Made by a program: the position numbers and the translations under genes. The notes beneath the pieces were generated by a model. It had not been told where the DNA came from and did no database searches. It saw nothing but the letters and a program-made list of their open reading frames with translations. Positions 28,828-37,710 of a stretch of DNA of 64,000 bases are shown piece after piece (positions within the stretch are counted from its first letter, which is position 1; the number at the start of each line of letters is the position of its first letter). Origin of the DNA: an uncultured Desulfovibrio sp. (lineage in GTDB: Bacteria > Desulfobacterota > Desulfovibrionia > Desulfovibrionales > Desulfovibrionaceae); the NCBI RefSeq assembly GCF_910584445.1, contig NZ_CAJUBO010000001.1:97603-161602 (forward strand), written 5' to 3'.

Positions 28828-30261
28828 TCACTTGCATTCTTGTGGAGTTTCCCCACGTCCGTAGGCATCGGCGAACCGCACGATATCGTCTTCGCCAAGA
28901 TAGGTCCCGGACTGGATTTCGATGAGCACAAGAGGAATGAGACCGGGGTTTCGCAGCCTGTGGACTGTGCCAATGGGGATGTATGTCGACTGATCTTCGG
29001 TGTACAGGCGTGTTTCCGTGCCATTGACCACTTCGGCAGTCCCTTTGACAACGACCCAGTGTTCGGCGCGGTGATGATGCATCTGGAGGGAGAGTTCCGC
29101 GCCGGGATCGACGATGATGCGCTTCACCTGAAAGCGGTCGCCCAAAACAAGCGTCTCGTAGCTGCCCCAGGGGCGATAGACCAGCGGATGCACCTTGCAT
29201 TCCTGCCGTCCGGCGGCAGCCAGTTTGGCAACGATGGCCTTGACCTCCTGCACCCGACTGCGCGGGGCCACCAGGAGGGCGTCGCGCGTTTCCACGATGG
29301 CGAGGTCGCGCACGCCTATGGCCGCCACCAGGCGATTCCGGGCGTTGAAATAGCAGTTTTGCGTGTCATGGATGATGACGTCCCCGTGACGGACGTTGCC
29401 GTCAGGATCCGCCTGTCCGGCCTGATAGAAGGATTCCCAGGAGCCAAGGTCGCTCCAGCGGGTCGCCAGCGGCACCACGGCCGCGCGGTCTGTGTGCTCC
29501 ATGACCGCGTAATCGATGGAATCGGCCGGGGAGGCCAAAAATGCGTTGCCGTCCGGCCGGATGAAGGCGCCATCCAGCGAATGGGCTTCCCAGGCGGCGC
29601 GGCAGGACGCGGCGATGGCCGGCGCGAAGCGTTCCAGCTCTTTCAGATACACGGAAGCGCGCATGAGGAACATGCCGCTGTTCCACAAATAGCCCCCGTG
29701 TTCCAGCATTGTCTGCGCCGTCGCGGCATCGGGCTTTTCCACGAAGCGCGCGACGCGAAAGCCTCCATACCCTGTTGGCGCGCCCGTTTCGATGTAGCCG
29801 AAACCCGTTTCCGCACCCGCGGGCGTGATGCCGAAGGTAATGACAAGCCCCTGTTCCGCCAGGGGCGCCGCGGCTTCCACCCCGCGCAACAGGGCATCCT
29901 CGTCCTCGATGACATGGTCGGCAGGAAGCACGAGCAGCAGCGGGTCTTCGCCCCCGGCCGCCAGGGCCAGGGCCGCGAGCGCGATCGCCGGCGCCGTGTT
30001 GCGCGGGGCAGGCTCAAGCAGGATGACTGCCTGTGCGCCGGTTTCCCGCTGGCTTGCGGACACATAGAAGCGGTGCGCCTCGTTGCAGACGATGACCGGC
30101 TCCTGACTGCCCGGGATGCGCGTGGCGCGGGCCAGGGTATCCTTGAACAGGGTGCGCCCGTCGCCCAGATCCACAAACTGCTTGGGATAGGCTTCGCGGG
30201 AAAGCGGCCACAGGCGCGTGCCGCTGCCGCCGCAGAGAATGACCGGTGCAATGGGTGCCAT
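28828..30261 (-). CDS. manC: Mannose-1-phosphate guanylyltransferase / mannose-6-phosphate isomerase
   Basis: A 477-residue bifunctional enzyme of the ManC/AlgA type. The N-terminal nucleotidyltransferase has VILCGGSGTRLWPLSR, YPKQF, LLVLPADHVIED and FVEKPD. The C-terminal cupin has the isomerase signature YRPWGSYETL, QMHHHRAEHWVVVKGTAEV and IPIGTVHRLRNPG with metal-binding His and Glu. It makes GDP-mannose, which feeds gmd directly downstream (135 bases away). Base composition is host-like, unlike the distal genes. Confidence 0.97.
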   Translation of the reverse strand: MAPIAPVILCGGSGTRLWPLSREAYPKQFVDLGDGRTLFKDTLARATRIPGSQEPVIVCNEAHRFYVSASQRETGAQAVILLEPAPRNTAPAIALAALALAAGGEDPLLLVLPADHVIEDEDALLRGVEAAAPLAEQGLVITFGITPAGAETGFGYIETGAPTGYGGFRVARFVEKPDAATAQTMLEHGGYLWNSGMFLMRASVYLKELERFAPAIAASCRAAWEAHSLDGAFIRPDGNAFLASPADSIDYAVMEHTDRAAVVPLATRWSDLGSWESFYQAGQADPDGNVRHGDVIIHDTQNCYFNARNRLVAAIGVRDLAIVETRDALLVAPRSRVQEVKAIVAKLAAAGRQECKVHPLVYRPWGSYETLVLGDRFQVKRIIVDPGAELSLQMHHHRAEHWVVVKGTAEVVNGTETRLYTEDQSTYIPIGTVHRLRNPGLIPLVLIEIQSGTYLGEDDIVRFADAYGRGETPQECK

Positions 30262-30331
30262 TGATGCAATCCCTTCGTTCTCAGCTGACCAGGCCCCGAG
30301 GCCGTGGCCGGAACACTCCAGCCGGCCGCCC

Positions 30332-31753
30332 TCAGGCCGGGATGGCGCCGCCTTCCCGCTCCAGCAGGGAGAGGAGTTCGGCGGTCTTGTCCTCCAGCAG
30401 GGCGGCATCGCCCCGCGTCTCCACATTAAGGCGCAGGAGCGGTTCCGTATTGGACATGCGGAGGTTGAAGCGCCAGTTGGAAAATTCCAGGTTGATCCCG
30501 TCCATCTCATCCGCATGCAAGGCCCGGGGCGTGTAGCGCTCCGCGACAACGCGCAGGAGGCCGGCCGCATCCGGGACCCGGCGGTTGATCTCGCCACTGC
30601 AGGGAAACGCGGCCATACGTTCGGCAACCAGTGCCCCGAGCGACCGCCCCGTGCGCTGCACCAGGGCTGCCATGAGGAGCCAGGGAAGCATGCCGGAATC
30701 GCAATAGGCGAAATCGCGGAAGTAGTGATGCGCGCTCATTTCGCCGCCATAGAGGGCGTCCTCGGCGCGCATGCGCTCCTTCATGAACGCATGGCCTGTC
30801 TTGCCCATGACAGGCTCGCCGCCCGCCGCGCGCACCACATCCTGCGTGTTCCAGTACACGCGGGCGTCGTGCACGATCCTGCCACCTGGCGCGCTGCGCA
30901 GCAGCTCCTCCGCCAGGAGGCCGATGCAGTAATAGCCTTCGATGAACTTGCCATCGGCGTCATAAAAGAAACAGCGGTCGAAATCCCCGTCCCAGGCAAT
31001 GCCCATGTCAGCCCCGGCAGCGCGCACGGCTGCGGCCGTGGCCGCCCGCCGTTCCGGCAAGAGCGGGTTCGGCACGCCGTTGGGGAAGGAACCGTCCGGT
31101 TCCATGTGCAGGAAGGTGAAGTCAAAGGGGAGCGTCCGCGCCAGATCGTGCAGCACAAGACCGGCGCAGCCATTGCCCGCATCGGCGACGATCTTGAGGG
31201 GGGGGCGCCCGCGGCGCGGAACGAGCCTGTCCGCGCCGCTGCAGGCAAGCAGCCGGCGTACATAGTCATCCCGGAAGGAACCCTCGCGAAGCGGGGCCAG
31301 CGCGGCGTCGGGAGCAGCGGGCGCCGTCCCCAGCAGTTCCTCCACCCGGTCGCGGATGGTGAAAAGCCCGGAATCGCCGCTCACGGGAATGGCCCCGGCG
31401 CGCACCAGCTTGAAGCCGTTTTCATCCCCGGGGTTATGGCTGCCGGTGATCATGACGCCCACGTCAAAAGGGCGATCGGCTGTGGCATGATAGATCTCTT
31501 CCGTGCCGCACATGCCAATGTCCGTGACGGCTGCCCCCCTGCGGCGCAGGCCGTCCACCAGGGCGTCGCGCAGGAGCGGGCCGGAAAGGCGCGCATCTCG
31601 CCCGATCACCACCTCCCGCGCCCCCAGCACGTCCACCAGGGCGCTCCCAAGGGCAAATGCCAGAGGGGCGTCCAGCGCCTCAGGCACGCGCCCGCGAATG
31701 TCGTAGGCCTTGAAGGGCGAGCCGTGTGACGTGCGCCTGATGAGGTTCAGCAT
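30332..31753 (-). CDS. manB: Phosphomannomutase/phosphoglucomutase
   Basis: A 473-residue alpha-D-phosphohexomutase. FKAYDIRGRVPE is at the N-terminus. VMITGSHNPGDENGFK carries the catalytic phosphoserine near residue 103. The metal-binding DGDFDRCFFYD is near residue 245, GGEMSAHHYFRDFAYCDSG supplies sugar-binding residues, and the C-terminal phosphate loop is LRMSNTEPLLRLN. It interconverts mannose 6-phosphate and mannose 1-phosphate for ManC. It overlaps the end of the ABC transporter gene by a few bases. Confidence 0.96.
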   Translation of the reverse strand: MLNLIRRTSHGSPFKAYDIRGRVPEALDAPLAFALGSALVDVLGAREVVIGRDARLSGPLLRDALVDGLRRRGAAVTDIGMCGTEEIYHATADRPFDVGVMITGSHNPGDENGFKLVRAGAIPVSGDSGLFTIRDRVEELLGTAPAAPDAALAPLREGSFRDDYVRRLLACSGADRLVPRRGRPPLKIVADAGNGCAGLVLHDLARTLPFDFTFLHMEPDGSFPNGVPNPLLPERRAATAAAVRAAGADMGIAWDGDFDRCFFYDADGKFIEGYYCIGLLAEELLRSAPGGRIVHDARVYWNTQDVVRAAGGEPVMGKTGHAFMKERMRAEDALYGGEMSAHHYFRDFAYCDSGMLPWLLMAALVQRTGRSLGALVAERMAAFPCSGEINRRVPDAAGLLRVVAERYTPRALHADEMDGINLEFSNWRFNLRMSNTEPLLRLNVETRGDAALLEDKTAELLSLLEREGGAIPA

Positions 31754-33573
31754 GCGCGTTCCCCATTATGCCTCTGTTCCTTCAGATACGCGTCAAGCAG
31801 GGTGGCGGGCGCGCCAAGGGCGCGTATCCTTCCCTTTTCCAGCCAGATCACCATGTCGCACACTTCCAGGGTGCTCAGCCGGTGCGCGGCGATGACGCAG
31901 ATCCTCTTGCCCCTGTTCGCCAGCACGGTCTCCTGCACGGCGGCCTCGCTCGCCTGGTCCAGGGCGCTCGTGGCCTCGTCGAAGATGAGGATCTCCGGCT
32001 CGGTATAGAGCGCGCGGGCGATGGAGACGCGCTGCAACTGGCCGCCGGAGAGACCGTTGCCGCCCTTGCTCACCACCCGGTCCGTCTGGCAGCACGCCGG
32101 TCCCAGAAAGTCGATGGCCGCCTCGCGGCAGGCCCTGCGCACCTTTGCCTCATCCAGCTCCTTGCCCCAGTCGCTGAAGGCCACATTCTGGGCCACCGTT
32201 CCGGCGAGCAGATAGGGGTTTTGCGGGACATACCCGACATGCCGCCGGTATGCGGCCAGTTCCGCGGCGCTCATGGGCCTGCCATCGACCAGGAGCCGGC
32301 CGGTGTCAGGCTCCAGCAGGCCGCTCAGGATGTTGATGAAGGTGCTCTTGCCCGCGCCGGAACGTCCCACCAGGCCCACCGTGCTGCCAAGGGGAATGGT
32401 GCAGCAGATGTCCGTGAGCGCGTCCCTGTCCGCGCCGGGATAGCGGTAGCTGACATGGTCAAGGACGATGTCGCCGCTGATGCGGAACCCCGGTGCGGGC
32501 GTCACGGCCAGCGCGGCATCGGCGGCGTTCAGTTCCTCAAAATAGTCCAGGCACGGCAGGGCCGTGGCCTGCAAGCCGCGTAACGCCACGGTGGCGCCGA
32601 CCACGCGGTTCAGGGACGGCAACACACGCCACGCCGTGAGCGTGAGCAGAGCCACTGTGGTGGTGATGGCGGGCAGCCCGGCATCCTGAACAAAAATGAG
32701 CAGGAACATGGCTAGCCAGATGAGGAAAAAGCCGCAGCTTTCCAGCGTCCACGTGGGGACGGTGGCGCTGAGGCCAAGGAACGTCCTGGGCCTCATGCCG
32801 GCGTTCACCTGGTCGCCGATGGCCTTGAGGAATATCGGCTGCTGCTGGTAGATGATGAGTTCGCGCACGCCGCCGAGGGCGGTCATGCTGGCCGCTGTTT
32901 CTTCCTGCTGCGCCTTGGCCGCCCGGGCCGAGGCCCGGTCGATGCGCCGGCGCAAAAGCTGGTAGGTCAGCAGCGACACGGCCAGCATGAAGGCCACCGT
33001 GCTCAGCGTGACGCCGGGCGCGTAAAGGGTGAGTCCCAGAAAGAGCAGGCAGACCGTGATGAGATTGCTGAAAGCCGTCAGGATCTGCAGCAGCATCTGG
33101 CCGAGGTTGAAACGCCACTGCATGGCCGTCATGGCGCGGCTGCTCTGGGAGGAAAGGTGCCAGTCATACGGCATGTTCAGGAAGCGCTCCATGATGTTCA
33201 TGCCCACATGGCCGGCCACCCGTTCGGCCAGCATGGAGGACCGCCAGGCCACCAGAGCGGAGAGCAGATTTTTGAGCAGGATCAGGACGATGGGCACCAT
33301 GCAGGCGCAGAGCACGAACAGGCGCCGGTCCGCGAATGCGGGACCCAGCGCCGGGAACAGCTCCAGCAGCGTGCGCGCGGGGCCGGAACCGATGAAGCGC
33401 TCCGGCATGTTCAGCACCGCGAAGAATCCCGTCAGGGCCATGATGCTCGTCAATTCGATGATCCCCAAAATCGTCATGCCGCAGAAGAGGCCGATGATGC
33501 GCCGTTGCAACATCGGCGGCAGCACGGCGTAAATGCGTTTCAGGTTGCCGAAAAGCAGCTCCAGTCTAGGCAT
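31747..33573 (-). CDS. ABC transporter, fused permease-ATPase, flippase type
   Basis: A 608-residue half-transporter. An N-terminal six-helix membrane domain (about 25-330) is followed by an ATPase with Walker A GLVGRSGAGKST, Q-loop region VPQNPYLLAGTV, signature LSGGQLQRVS and Walker B EILIFDEATSALD. The layout matches MsbA and PglK, which flip lipid-linked oligosaccharides, rather than the two-subunit Wzm/Wzt exporters. In this operon it probably flips the assembled lipid-linked glycan. The start at 33573 overlaps the end of the upstream glycosyltransferase gene by eight bases. Confidence 0.9.
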   Translation of the reverse strand: MPRLELLFGNLKRIYAVLPPMLQRRIIGLFCGMTILGIIELTSIMALTGFFAVLNMPERFIGSGPARTLLELFPALGPAFADRRLFVLCACMVPIVLILLKNLLSALVAWRSSMLAERVAGHVGMNIMERFLNMPYDWHLSSQSSRAMTAMQWRFNLGQMLLQILTAFSNLITVCLLFLGLTLYAPGVTLSTVAFMLAVSLLTYQLLRRRIDRASARAAKAQQEETAASMTALGGVRELIIYQQQPIFLKAIGDQVNAGMRPRTFLGLSATVPTWTLESCGFFLIWLAMFLLIFVQDAGLPAITTTVALLTLTAWRVLPSLNRVVGATVALRGLQATALPCLDYFEELNAADAALAVTPAPGFRISGDIVLDHVSYRYPGADRDALTDICCTIPLGSTVGLVGRSGAGKSTFINILSGLLEPDTGRLLVDGRPMSAAELAAYRRHVGYVPQNPYLLAGTVAQNVAFSDWGKELDEAKVRRACREAAIDFLGPACCQTDRVVSKGGNGLSGGQLQRVSIARALYTEPEILIFDEATSALDQASEAAVQETVLANRGKRICVIAAHRLSTLEVCDMVIWLEKGRIRALGAPATLLDAYLKEQRHNGERAC

Positions 33574-34690
33574 TGGTTTCAGCCAGCTCCTGATGCAGCT
33601 TCCGCAAAATTGCCGCCGCAGCCTCCACATCAGGCTCCGCCCACCTGGCTCTGAGTCCTTTGCAGGGACCGCTGCCGATGTCCATGGGCACCAGCGTGTA
33701 CGGGACCGGATGCGCCAGACCCCCGGTCATAAAGTCCATATTGCCCGACCAGCCCGTGGCCACGGCGTGCAGGCCATGGCGCATGGCCTCCAGAATGGTC
33801 AGGCCGAAGCCTTCCGAACGGTGCAGCGAAAGATAGACATCGTGGCGGAGATAGAGGTCTTCCATGGCCTCCGGCTCAAGAACTCCGGTGATGATGCTGA
33901 CGCCGGGACTTGCGGCGCACATGGTCCGAAACTGCGCGAAGCGTTCCGGGTCCGTATCCTCGTTGCCCACCTTGAAGGTCAGTTCCGCCTCGCCCGGTCT
34001 GAACGCCCTGGCAAAAGCCTCCAGCACGGCCCGGGGATTCTTGCGTTCCCAGGAAGACCCGGCATCAAAAACATACAGACAGCGGAGAACGCCCTCTCGG
34101 GCATACTCCGTCTTGCGCCGCTGGGGCACGGGCACGGCATGCGGCGCCACCGTGACCGGCTTGCGCGTGCAGCGTCGCACGGCATCGGCCACAAAGGCGC
34201 TGGGGACCTCCACGGCATCCACATAGTCCAGCGCATGTTTCCAGACCGGGGGCAATGTCTCCAGCTCCCAGGCCCAGTAGCCCACCACGCGCTTGCCCCG
34301 CAGAAATCCCTTGCCCAGGGCGCAGAGCGCCAGCTGGAACTGCGGGGGATTGGCGTGGATGACCACTGTGCCCGGGCCGCGCATGGCGGCGGCATCCACT
34401 TCGGAAAGCAGCCCTTCCGCAGGTTGCCGGTCGCGGGGCATGCGCATGGAGTTCGTTATATCCACCATATGAAGATGGCCGCCCATTTCACGGCGGTGTT
34501 CAACGTAAAGCCGTGCGCCCTGCGCCAGACCGCTGGTATTGCCGAAGGCCCCGCACACGAAGAGCGGCTGCGCTGCCGCCACTTCCCGCCGCCGCTTTTG
34601 CGCCCTCAACAGGCACAGGCCCGCACAAAACAACAGGCGCAGGGATTGCGGCGATGCCCGCCAGCAGCGCTTAAGCAGGGAGCGGCCCAT
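33566..34690 (-). CDS. GT4-family glycosyltransferase
   Basis: A protein of about 374 residues. It has a hydrophobic N-terminal stretch, FVCGAFGNTSGLAQGARLY (typical N-terminal domain loop), and VGYWAWELETLP in the middle. The nucleotide-sugar domain contains VFDAGSSWERKNPRAVLEAF and LSLHRSEGFGLTILEAMRHG with the family Glu pair. It is likely an inner-membrane-associated transferase of the island. The start at 34690 (MGRSLLKRC) overlaps the recombinase-like gene by 20 bases and follows a GGGG run. An in-frame ATG ten codons upstream also exists. GC content is host-like. Confidence 0.88.
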   Translation of the reverse strand: MGRSLLKRCWRASPQSLRLLFCAGLCLLRAQKRRREVAAAQPLFVCGAFGNTSGLAQGARLYVEHRREMGGHLHMVDITNSMRMPRDRQPAEGLLSEVDAAAMRGPGTVVIHANPPQFQLALCALGKGFLRGKRVVGYWAWELETLPPVWKHALDYVDAVEVPSAFVADAVRRCTRKPVTVAPHAVPVPQRRKTEYAREGVLRCLYVFDAGSSWERKNPRAVLEAFARAFRPGEAELTFKVGNEDTDPERFAQFRTMCAASPGVSIITGVLEPEAMEDLYLRHDVYLSLHRSEGFGLTILEAMRHGLHAVATGWSGNMDFMTGGLAHPVPYTLVPMDIGSGPCKGLRARWAEPDVEAAAAILRKLHQELAETNA

Positions 34691-35558
34691 GCCCCGTTCC
34701 CGAACACAGCAACCGCGCATGCAGTTCCCGCATATCCGTGATGCCCATGCAGCGCTGGAGCGTGGGCATGCTCATGCCGGACCGCAGCTGCCAGTCCGCG
34801 AACACATAGCGCAGGTCGCGGATTGTCAGGTCTTCAAGGCCCAGTTCCGCACGCACCTCTTTCCAGAACAGGAAAATATCCGAGATGGGTTTCGCCTTGT
34901 CCCTGCCCGGGAATATCCACGGGGAGTCTACCTGGCGGGGGATACTCCGAAAGATCTCCCGAGCCTCGGGTGACAGCCATATCTTGCGCCAGGATGCTGT
35001 CCCCGGCCGGGAGGCGAGCAGCAGGTTTTCTTCCAGAAAAAGGTTTTCCCACCGGGCGGTGAGGATCTCGTTCTTGCGCGCGCCCGTGAGCAACAGCAGG
35101 GCAAGTGCCCGGGCTTCCCGCCTTTCGCTCCTGTTCAGAACCTCCAGCAGGAAGGAGAGATGCTCCCTGTCCAGCGAGGGCCAGCGCGTCTTCGCCACTC
35201 GCGCACAGCGTATCTGCCGGGTGGGCGCCGCCGCCAGGACACCCCTTTCCACGGCCAGGTCAAAAATGCCCTTGAGCACATGGAAACGCCGATTACGGGT
35301 GGCCGGAGCGCTATTCTGCCGTTCAAAGCCCGCGAGCCAACGCCGCACGTCCGCCTCGGTGATGGCGTCGAGGCGTTTTTGCCCGAACATCGGCAGGATG
35401 TGGTTTTTGGCGGTGTTCTCCTCCAGCTTCCAGCTTGCCTTGCTCGCCCTGATGTGCGGCAACCATGTGCCACTGACGAAGTCCGCCAGCGAGGGCGCCC
35501 CTTGCGTCCCCCGGCGTGCGGCTGTGGGGAGACTGTCGTTGTTTTGCGAAAGCGTCAT
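34671..35558 (-). CDS. Tyrosine-recombinase-like protein lacking catalytic residues
   Basis: A 295-residue protein with the two-domain integrase layout. A SAM-like core-binding domain spans about 23-110, and a catalytic-fold domain contains ALLLLTGARKNEILTARW with the first Arg (R161). The second box reads TIRDLRYVFADW: its His is Arg (R247), R250 is kept, and the next His is Tyr. The GH before the tyrosine reads GI, and no Tyr occurs in the last 44 residues where the nucleophile belongs. It cannot carry out normal strand cleavage. It begins the glycan operon and overlaps the next gene by 20 bases. It may be a dying integrase or a DNA-binding regulator. Confidence 0.75.
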   Translation of the reverse strand: MTLSQNNDSLPTAARRGTQGAPSLADFVSGTWLPHIRASKASWKLEENTAKNHILPMFGQKRLDAITEADVRRWLAGFERQNSAPATRNRRFHVLKGIFDLAVERGVLAAAPTRQIRCARVAKTRWPSLDREHLSFLLEVLNRSERREARALALLLLTGARKNEILTARWENLFLEENLLLASRPGTASWRKIWLSPEAREIFRSIPRQVDSPWIFPGRDKAKPISDIFLFWKEVRAELGLEDLTIRDLRYVFADWQLRSGMSMPTLQRCMGITDMRELHARLLCSGTGHGPLPA

Positions 35559-35664
35559 GAGCGTCCCCGAAGATTCTCGTGCACGCAGCTCCGCTGCCTT
35601 CTGGCGCCCCGGTCTGCCGGGGCGGCCAATCGGAGGACAGCAGTTCCTCGCGGAAGCTGAACTG

Positions 35665-35677
35665 TCAGATACACTGA
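35665..35677 (+). repeat. 13-bp inverted repeat, left copy
   Basis: TCAGATACACTGA. It is the exact reverse complement of 35825-35837, with 147 bases of AT-rich DNA between the two. Each copy is itself partly symmetric (TCAG...CTGA). It lies 107 bases upstream of the recombinase-like gene start. Confidence 0.85.
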
Positions 35678-35693
35678 TAATGAAGTCGTGGAT

Positions 35694-35722
35694 TTCTTAT
35701 CCTATCGCCATTCTTCTGACAA
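35694..35722 (-). promoter_or_regulatory. Possible promoter of the glycan operon inside the inverted-repeat segment
   Basis: On the minus strand TTGTCA (35722-35717), a 17-base spacer and TAAGAA (35699-35694) point toward the recombinase-like gene. The -35 is good and the -10 weak. If used, the transcript would cross the left repeat and have a leader of about 130 bases. Confidence 0.4.
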
Positions 35723-35824
35723 GTTTTTTCCTCATTCATTTGCCAAGGCTGAAACCCATACGTGGAATATTCTATAACATACTAAATTAATTTACTCTTT
35801 TATCTAAAGTCCCCGCATAAATCG

Positions 35825-35837
35825 TCAGTGTATCTGA
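35825..35837 (-). repeat. 13-bp inverted repeat, right copy
   Basis: TCAGTGTATCTGA on the plus strand, the exact reverse complement of the copy at 35665-35677. Confidence 0.85.
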
Positions 35838-36370
35838 TGATAAAGCACGCCAATAAGATAGAATTTCTCACGAAATTTTTTTGCCAAAGTCTCCCCTTCG
35901 TCCTTCCTGTGCGCCGTGTGTCTGTGCGAAATGCCGTTTTCGCGCATGACTTCTGGACGTATTCTCCTCATCTCGCGCACCTGTTCACAGCCCCTCCCAG
36001 TGCCTGATTGCAAAAATTCCGCAGAATATTTCTTGGAAATGACTGAATCATGGAAAAGCGTATCCTGAAAAACTGTTCCCGGCATATCATTCGGAGATGC
36101 ACAGCACATGGTCAGGTGCATTCTTTGCACAGGATTCTTGACCGTGTAGCCATGTTTTACGAAGCGCAGGGAGAGGAGGTGCGTATTCTGGTCCTCAAGC
36201 ACCAGCGCGAGGCAGGGTATGGCGAATGACCATGTCCTGCCGAGAGCGTGGGGTGATGGGCGGGAGGGAGGCCTCGCACGCAGTGTGCGGTGCCATCTCA
36301 GGATTTCAAGGGGCGGTGGAGAAACGAGGGGAGAAACTTTGAGTTGTGACGAAGTGTGGAAGAGGAGAAG

Positions 36371-36406
36371 TGAACACTCCACCGACTTTAATCGATGGAG
36401 TGTTCA
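36371..36406 (-). terminator. Hairpin after the outer-membrane protein gene
   Basis: A 15-bp stem with one wobble pair (36371-36385 with 36392-36406) begins 15 bases beyond the stop of the porin-like gene. The T run on the minus side is poor, so termination may be partial. Confidence 0.65.
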
Positions 36407-36420
36407 TTTCCAGAACGTGT

Positions 36421-37092
36421 CTAGAACGTGTAGCGGATGCCGAGGCTGAACTCGTTGGCATAGGGCGACGTGCCGAACTTGCACTTTTCGCCGTCAATGG
36501 TTTTTTCCGTCTCGTTGTAGCCCAGGCCCACAAAGCGGTAGGCCAGGTCGGCCGAGAGGTTGTCGGTGATGGCATAGGCCACGCCCGCGCCGGCGTTCCA
36601 GGCGAATACGGTGTTCAGCTCATTGACGCTTTCGCTTTCATTGCCGAACTCCACTTCATACCTGTTGCTGATGAAGCCCATGCCGAGACCGGCGCCGATG
36701 TAGGGCGTGAAGGCGCTGTCATTGTGGAAATCCCAGTAGGCGTTGAGGAACAGGGTCTGAAGTCCCCACTGGCCCTTGAGGTCGACGCCGGCGGAATACT
36801 TGTCGTTCCAGCTCGTGGTGGAGTTGGTGCGGATGGCGTATTCGATCTCAGCGCGCACGGGCACCTGATACAGGGGATAGAAGTCGAAACCGAGGAAGGC
36901 GCCGCCGCCGATGGTGTTCTGGGAATACTCGCCGGCGTCAAAGAAGTTCGCGCCGCCGCCCTTGGACACCGGCCCTGTGCTCTGGATGGAGTCGATGAAT
37001 TTCAGGCCCATGTAGAAGCCGTTGTCGGCGGCCGCCGCGGGCACGGCCAGGGCCAGGGCGAGCGCCAGGGCGAGAAGCGTTTTTCGGAACAT
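36421..37092 (-). CDS. Outer-membrane beta-barrel protein (opacity/OmpW-like)
   Basis: A 223-residue protein with a clear signal peptide (MFRKTLLALALALALAVPAAAA). Its strands alternate hydrophobic and polar residues: GFYMGLKFI, IGGGAFLGFDFYPLY, PYIGAGLGMGFISN and AGAGVAYAITDNLSADLAYRFVGLGY. The C-terminus FSLGIRYTF ends in Phe, the BamA recognition signal. An eight-stranded barrel is likely. The role is unknown, with adhesion or a small pore possible. It has its own promoter and terminator. Confidence 0.9.
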   Translation of the reverse strand: MFRKTLLALALALALAVPAAAADNGFYMGLKFIDSIQSTGPVSKGGGANFFDAGEYSQNTIGGGAFLGFDFYPLYQVPVRAEIEYAIRTNSTTSWNDKYSAGVDLKGQWGLQTLFLNAYWDFHNDSAFTPYIGAGLGMGFISNRYEVEFGNESESVNELNTVFAWNAGAGVAYAITDNLSADLAYRFVGLGYNETEKTIDGEKCKFGTSPYANEFSLGIRYTF

Positions 37093-37132
37093 GGGAGCCT
37101 CCTTGTGATGGTGGGTGCATATGGACGGAAAT

Positions 37133-37161
37133 CATTTATCCGATAAGTGATAGAGTGTCAA
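37133..37161 (-). promoter_or_regulatory. Promoter of the outer-membrane protein gene
   Basis: On the minus strand a perfect TTGACA (37161-37156), a 17-base spacer and TAAATG (37138-37133). The start would be near 37126, giving a leader of about 34 bases with AGGAGGC before the ATG. Confidence 0.65.
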
Positions 37162-37310
37162 CTTTTCGGGCGGGTCCGGGCTTTTGAAAAACGGCGGACT
37201 CTGATGTACCCTGTGCCACCGGCGCGCCAGGCAGCGGATCTTTGGCTATCGCAAGCCCCGCCATCCGGGGGGCGTGCAGGACGCGGCGCAGCGCCGACGA
37301 CGGAGGACGC

Positions 37311-37640
37311 ATGGAAGTCTGCATTGGTGAGGTTCACGGCAAGCCCGTCATGCTGGAGGTGCGCGACGGCATCGTCTTCATCGACGGGGTGCCCGAACCT
37401 ATCAAGGATCTTGGCGAAGAGGAACTCAGGGACTTTCAGGCCACGCTGGACGCCCTGCCCCGGAATGACGAAGAGGGCCATGCGGCGCTGGTCAACGCGC
37501 GCAGGGCGGCCTTCATCGCCGCCCTGCTGGGCAAGGCCGTGGGCGACGACTGCGTGGCGCGCCTGACCGACATTCTGGACCATGTCCACTACGAGGTGCT
37601 GAAATACCTGGGCGAGACCGGCGAGGAGGACGGCTTCTGA
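37311..37640 (+). CDS. Conserved-looking small protein of unknown function
   Basis: A 109-residue acidic protein starting MEVCIGEVHGKPVMLEVRDG, with CGGAGGACGC directly before the ATG. It has no signal peptide or membrane segment. A short beta-rich start (residues 1-35) is followed by helical segments and an acidic C-terminus. Codon use is that of the host genome and the ribosome-binding site is good, so it is probably expressed. I do not recognise the family. It stands alone between the porin-like gene and a tRNA gene. Confidence 0.65.
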   Translation: MEVCIGEVHGKPVMLEVRDGIVFIDGVPEPIKDLGEEELRDFQATLDALPRNDEEGHAALVNARRAAFIAALLGKAVGDDCVARLTDILDHVHYEVLKYLGETGEEDGF

Positions 37641-37675
37641 GCCGTTTCCCGGGCGGCGTGCGCCGCGTGCCCGGC

Positions 37676-37704
37676 TTGACAGCGGGCAAACCGCGCCGTA
37701 AGGA
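37676..37704 (+). promoter_or_regulatory. Promoter of the CAU-anticodon tRNA
   Basis: TTGACA (37676-37681), a 17-base spacer and TAAGGA (37699-37704), immediately upstream of the tRNA. The predicted start is at or just before the mature 5' end. Confidence 0.5.
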
Positions 37705-37710
37705 ACTGCG

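Larger units (their letters stand above)
35559..36420. other. Long region without a convincing gene upstream of the glycan operon
   Basis: About 860 bases. It holds a GC hairpin close to the recombinase-like gene (stem 35605-35612 with 35617-35624), the paired inverted sites and AT-rich segment at 35665-35837, and the porin-gene terminator at its right end. A 59-codon plus-strand frame (36050-36229) and a 185-codon minus-strand frame (35825-36382) overlap each other. Neither has a clear ribosome-binding site or family features. Confidence 0.6.

Noticed and set aside
36050..36229. A 59-codon plus-strand frame starting MEKRILKNCSRHIIRR.
   Set aside because: The protein looks plausible in composition, but there is no good ribosome-binding site, promoter or known family, so it is not called as a gene.
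35825..36382. A 185-codon minus-strand frame upstream of the glycan operon.
   Set aside because: No ribosome-binding site, no recognisable domain and unlike the codon use of neighbours. It overlaps the right 13-bp repeat and the porin terminator hairpin.
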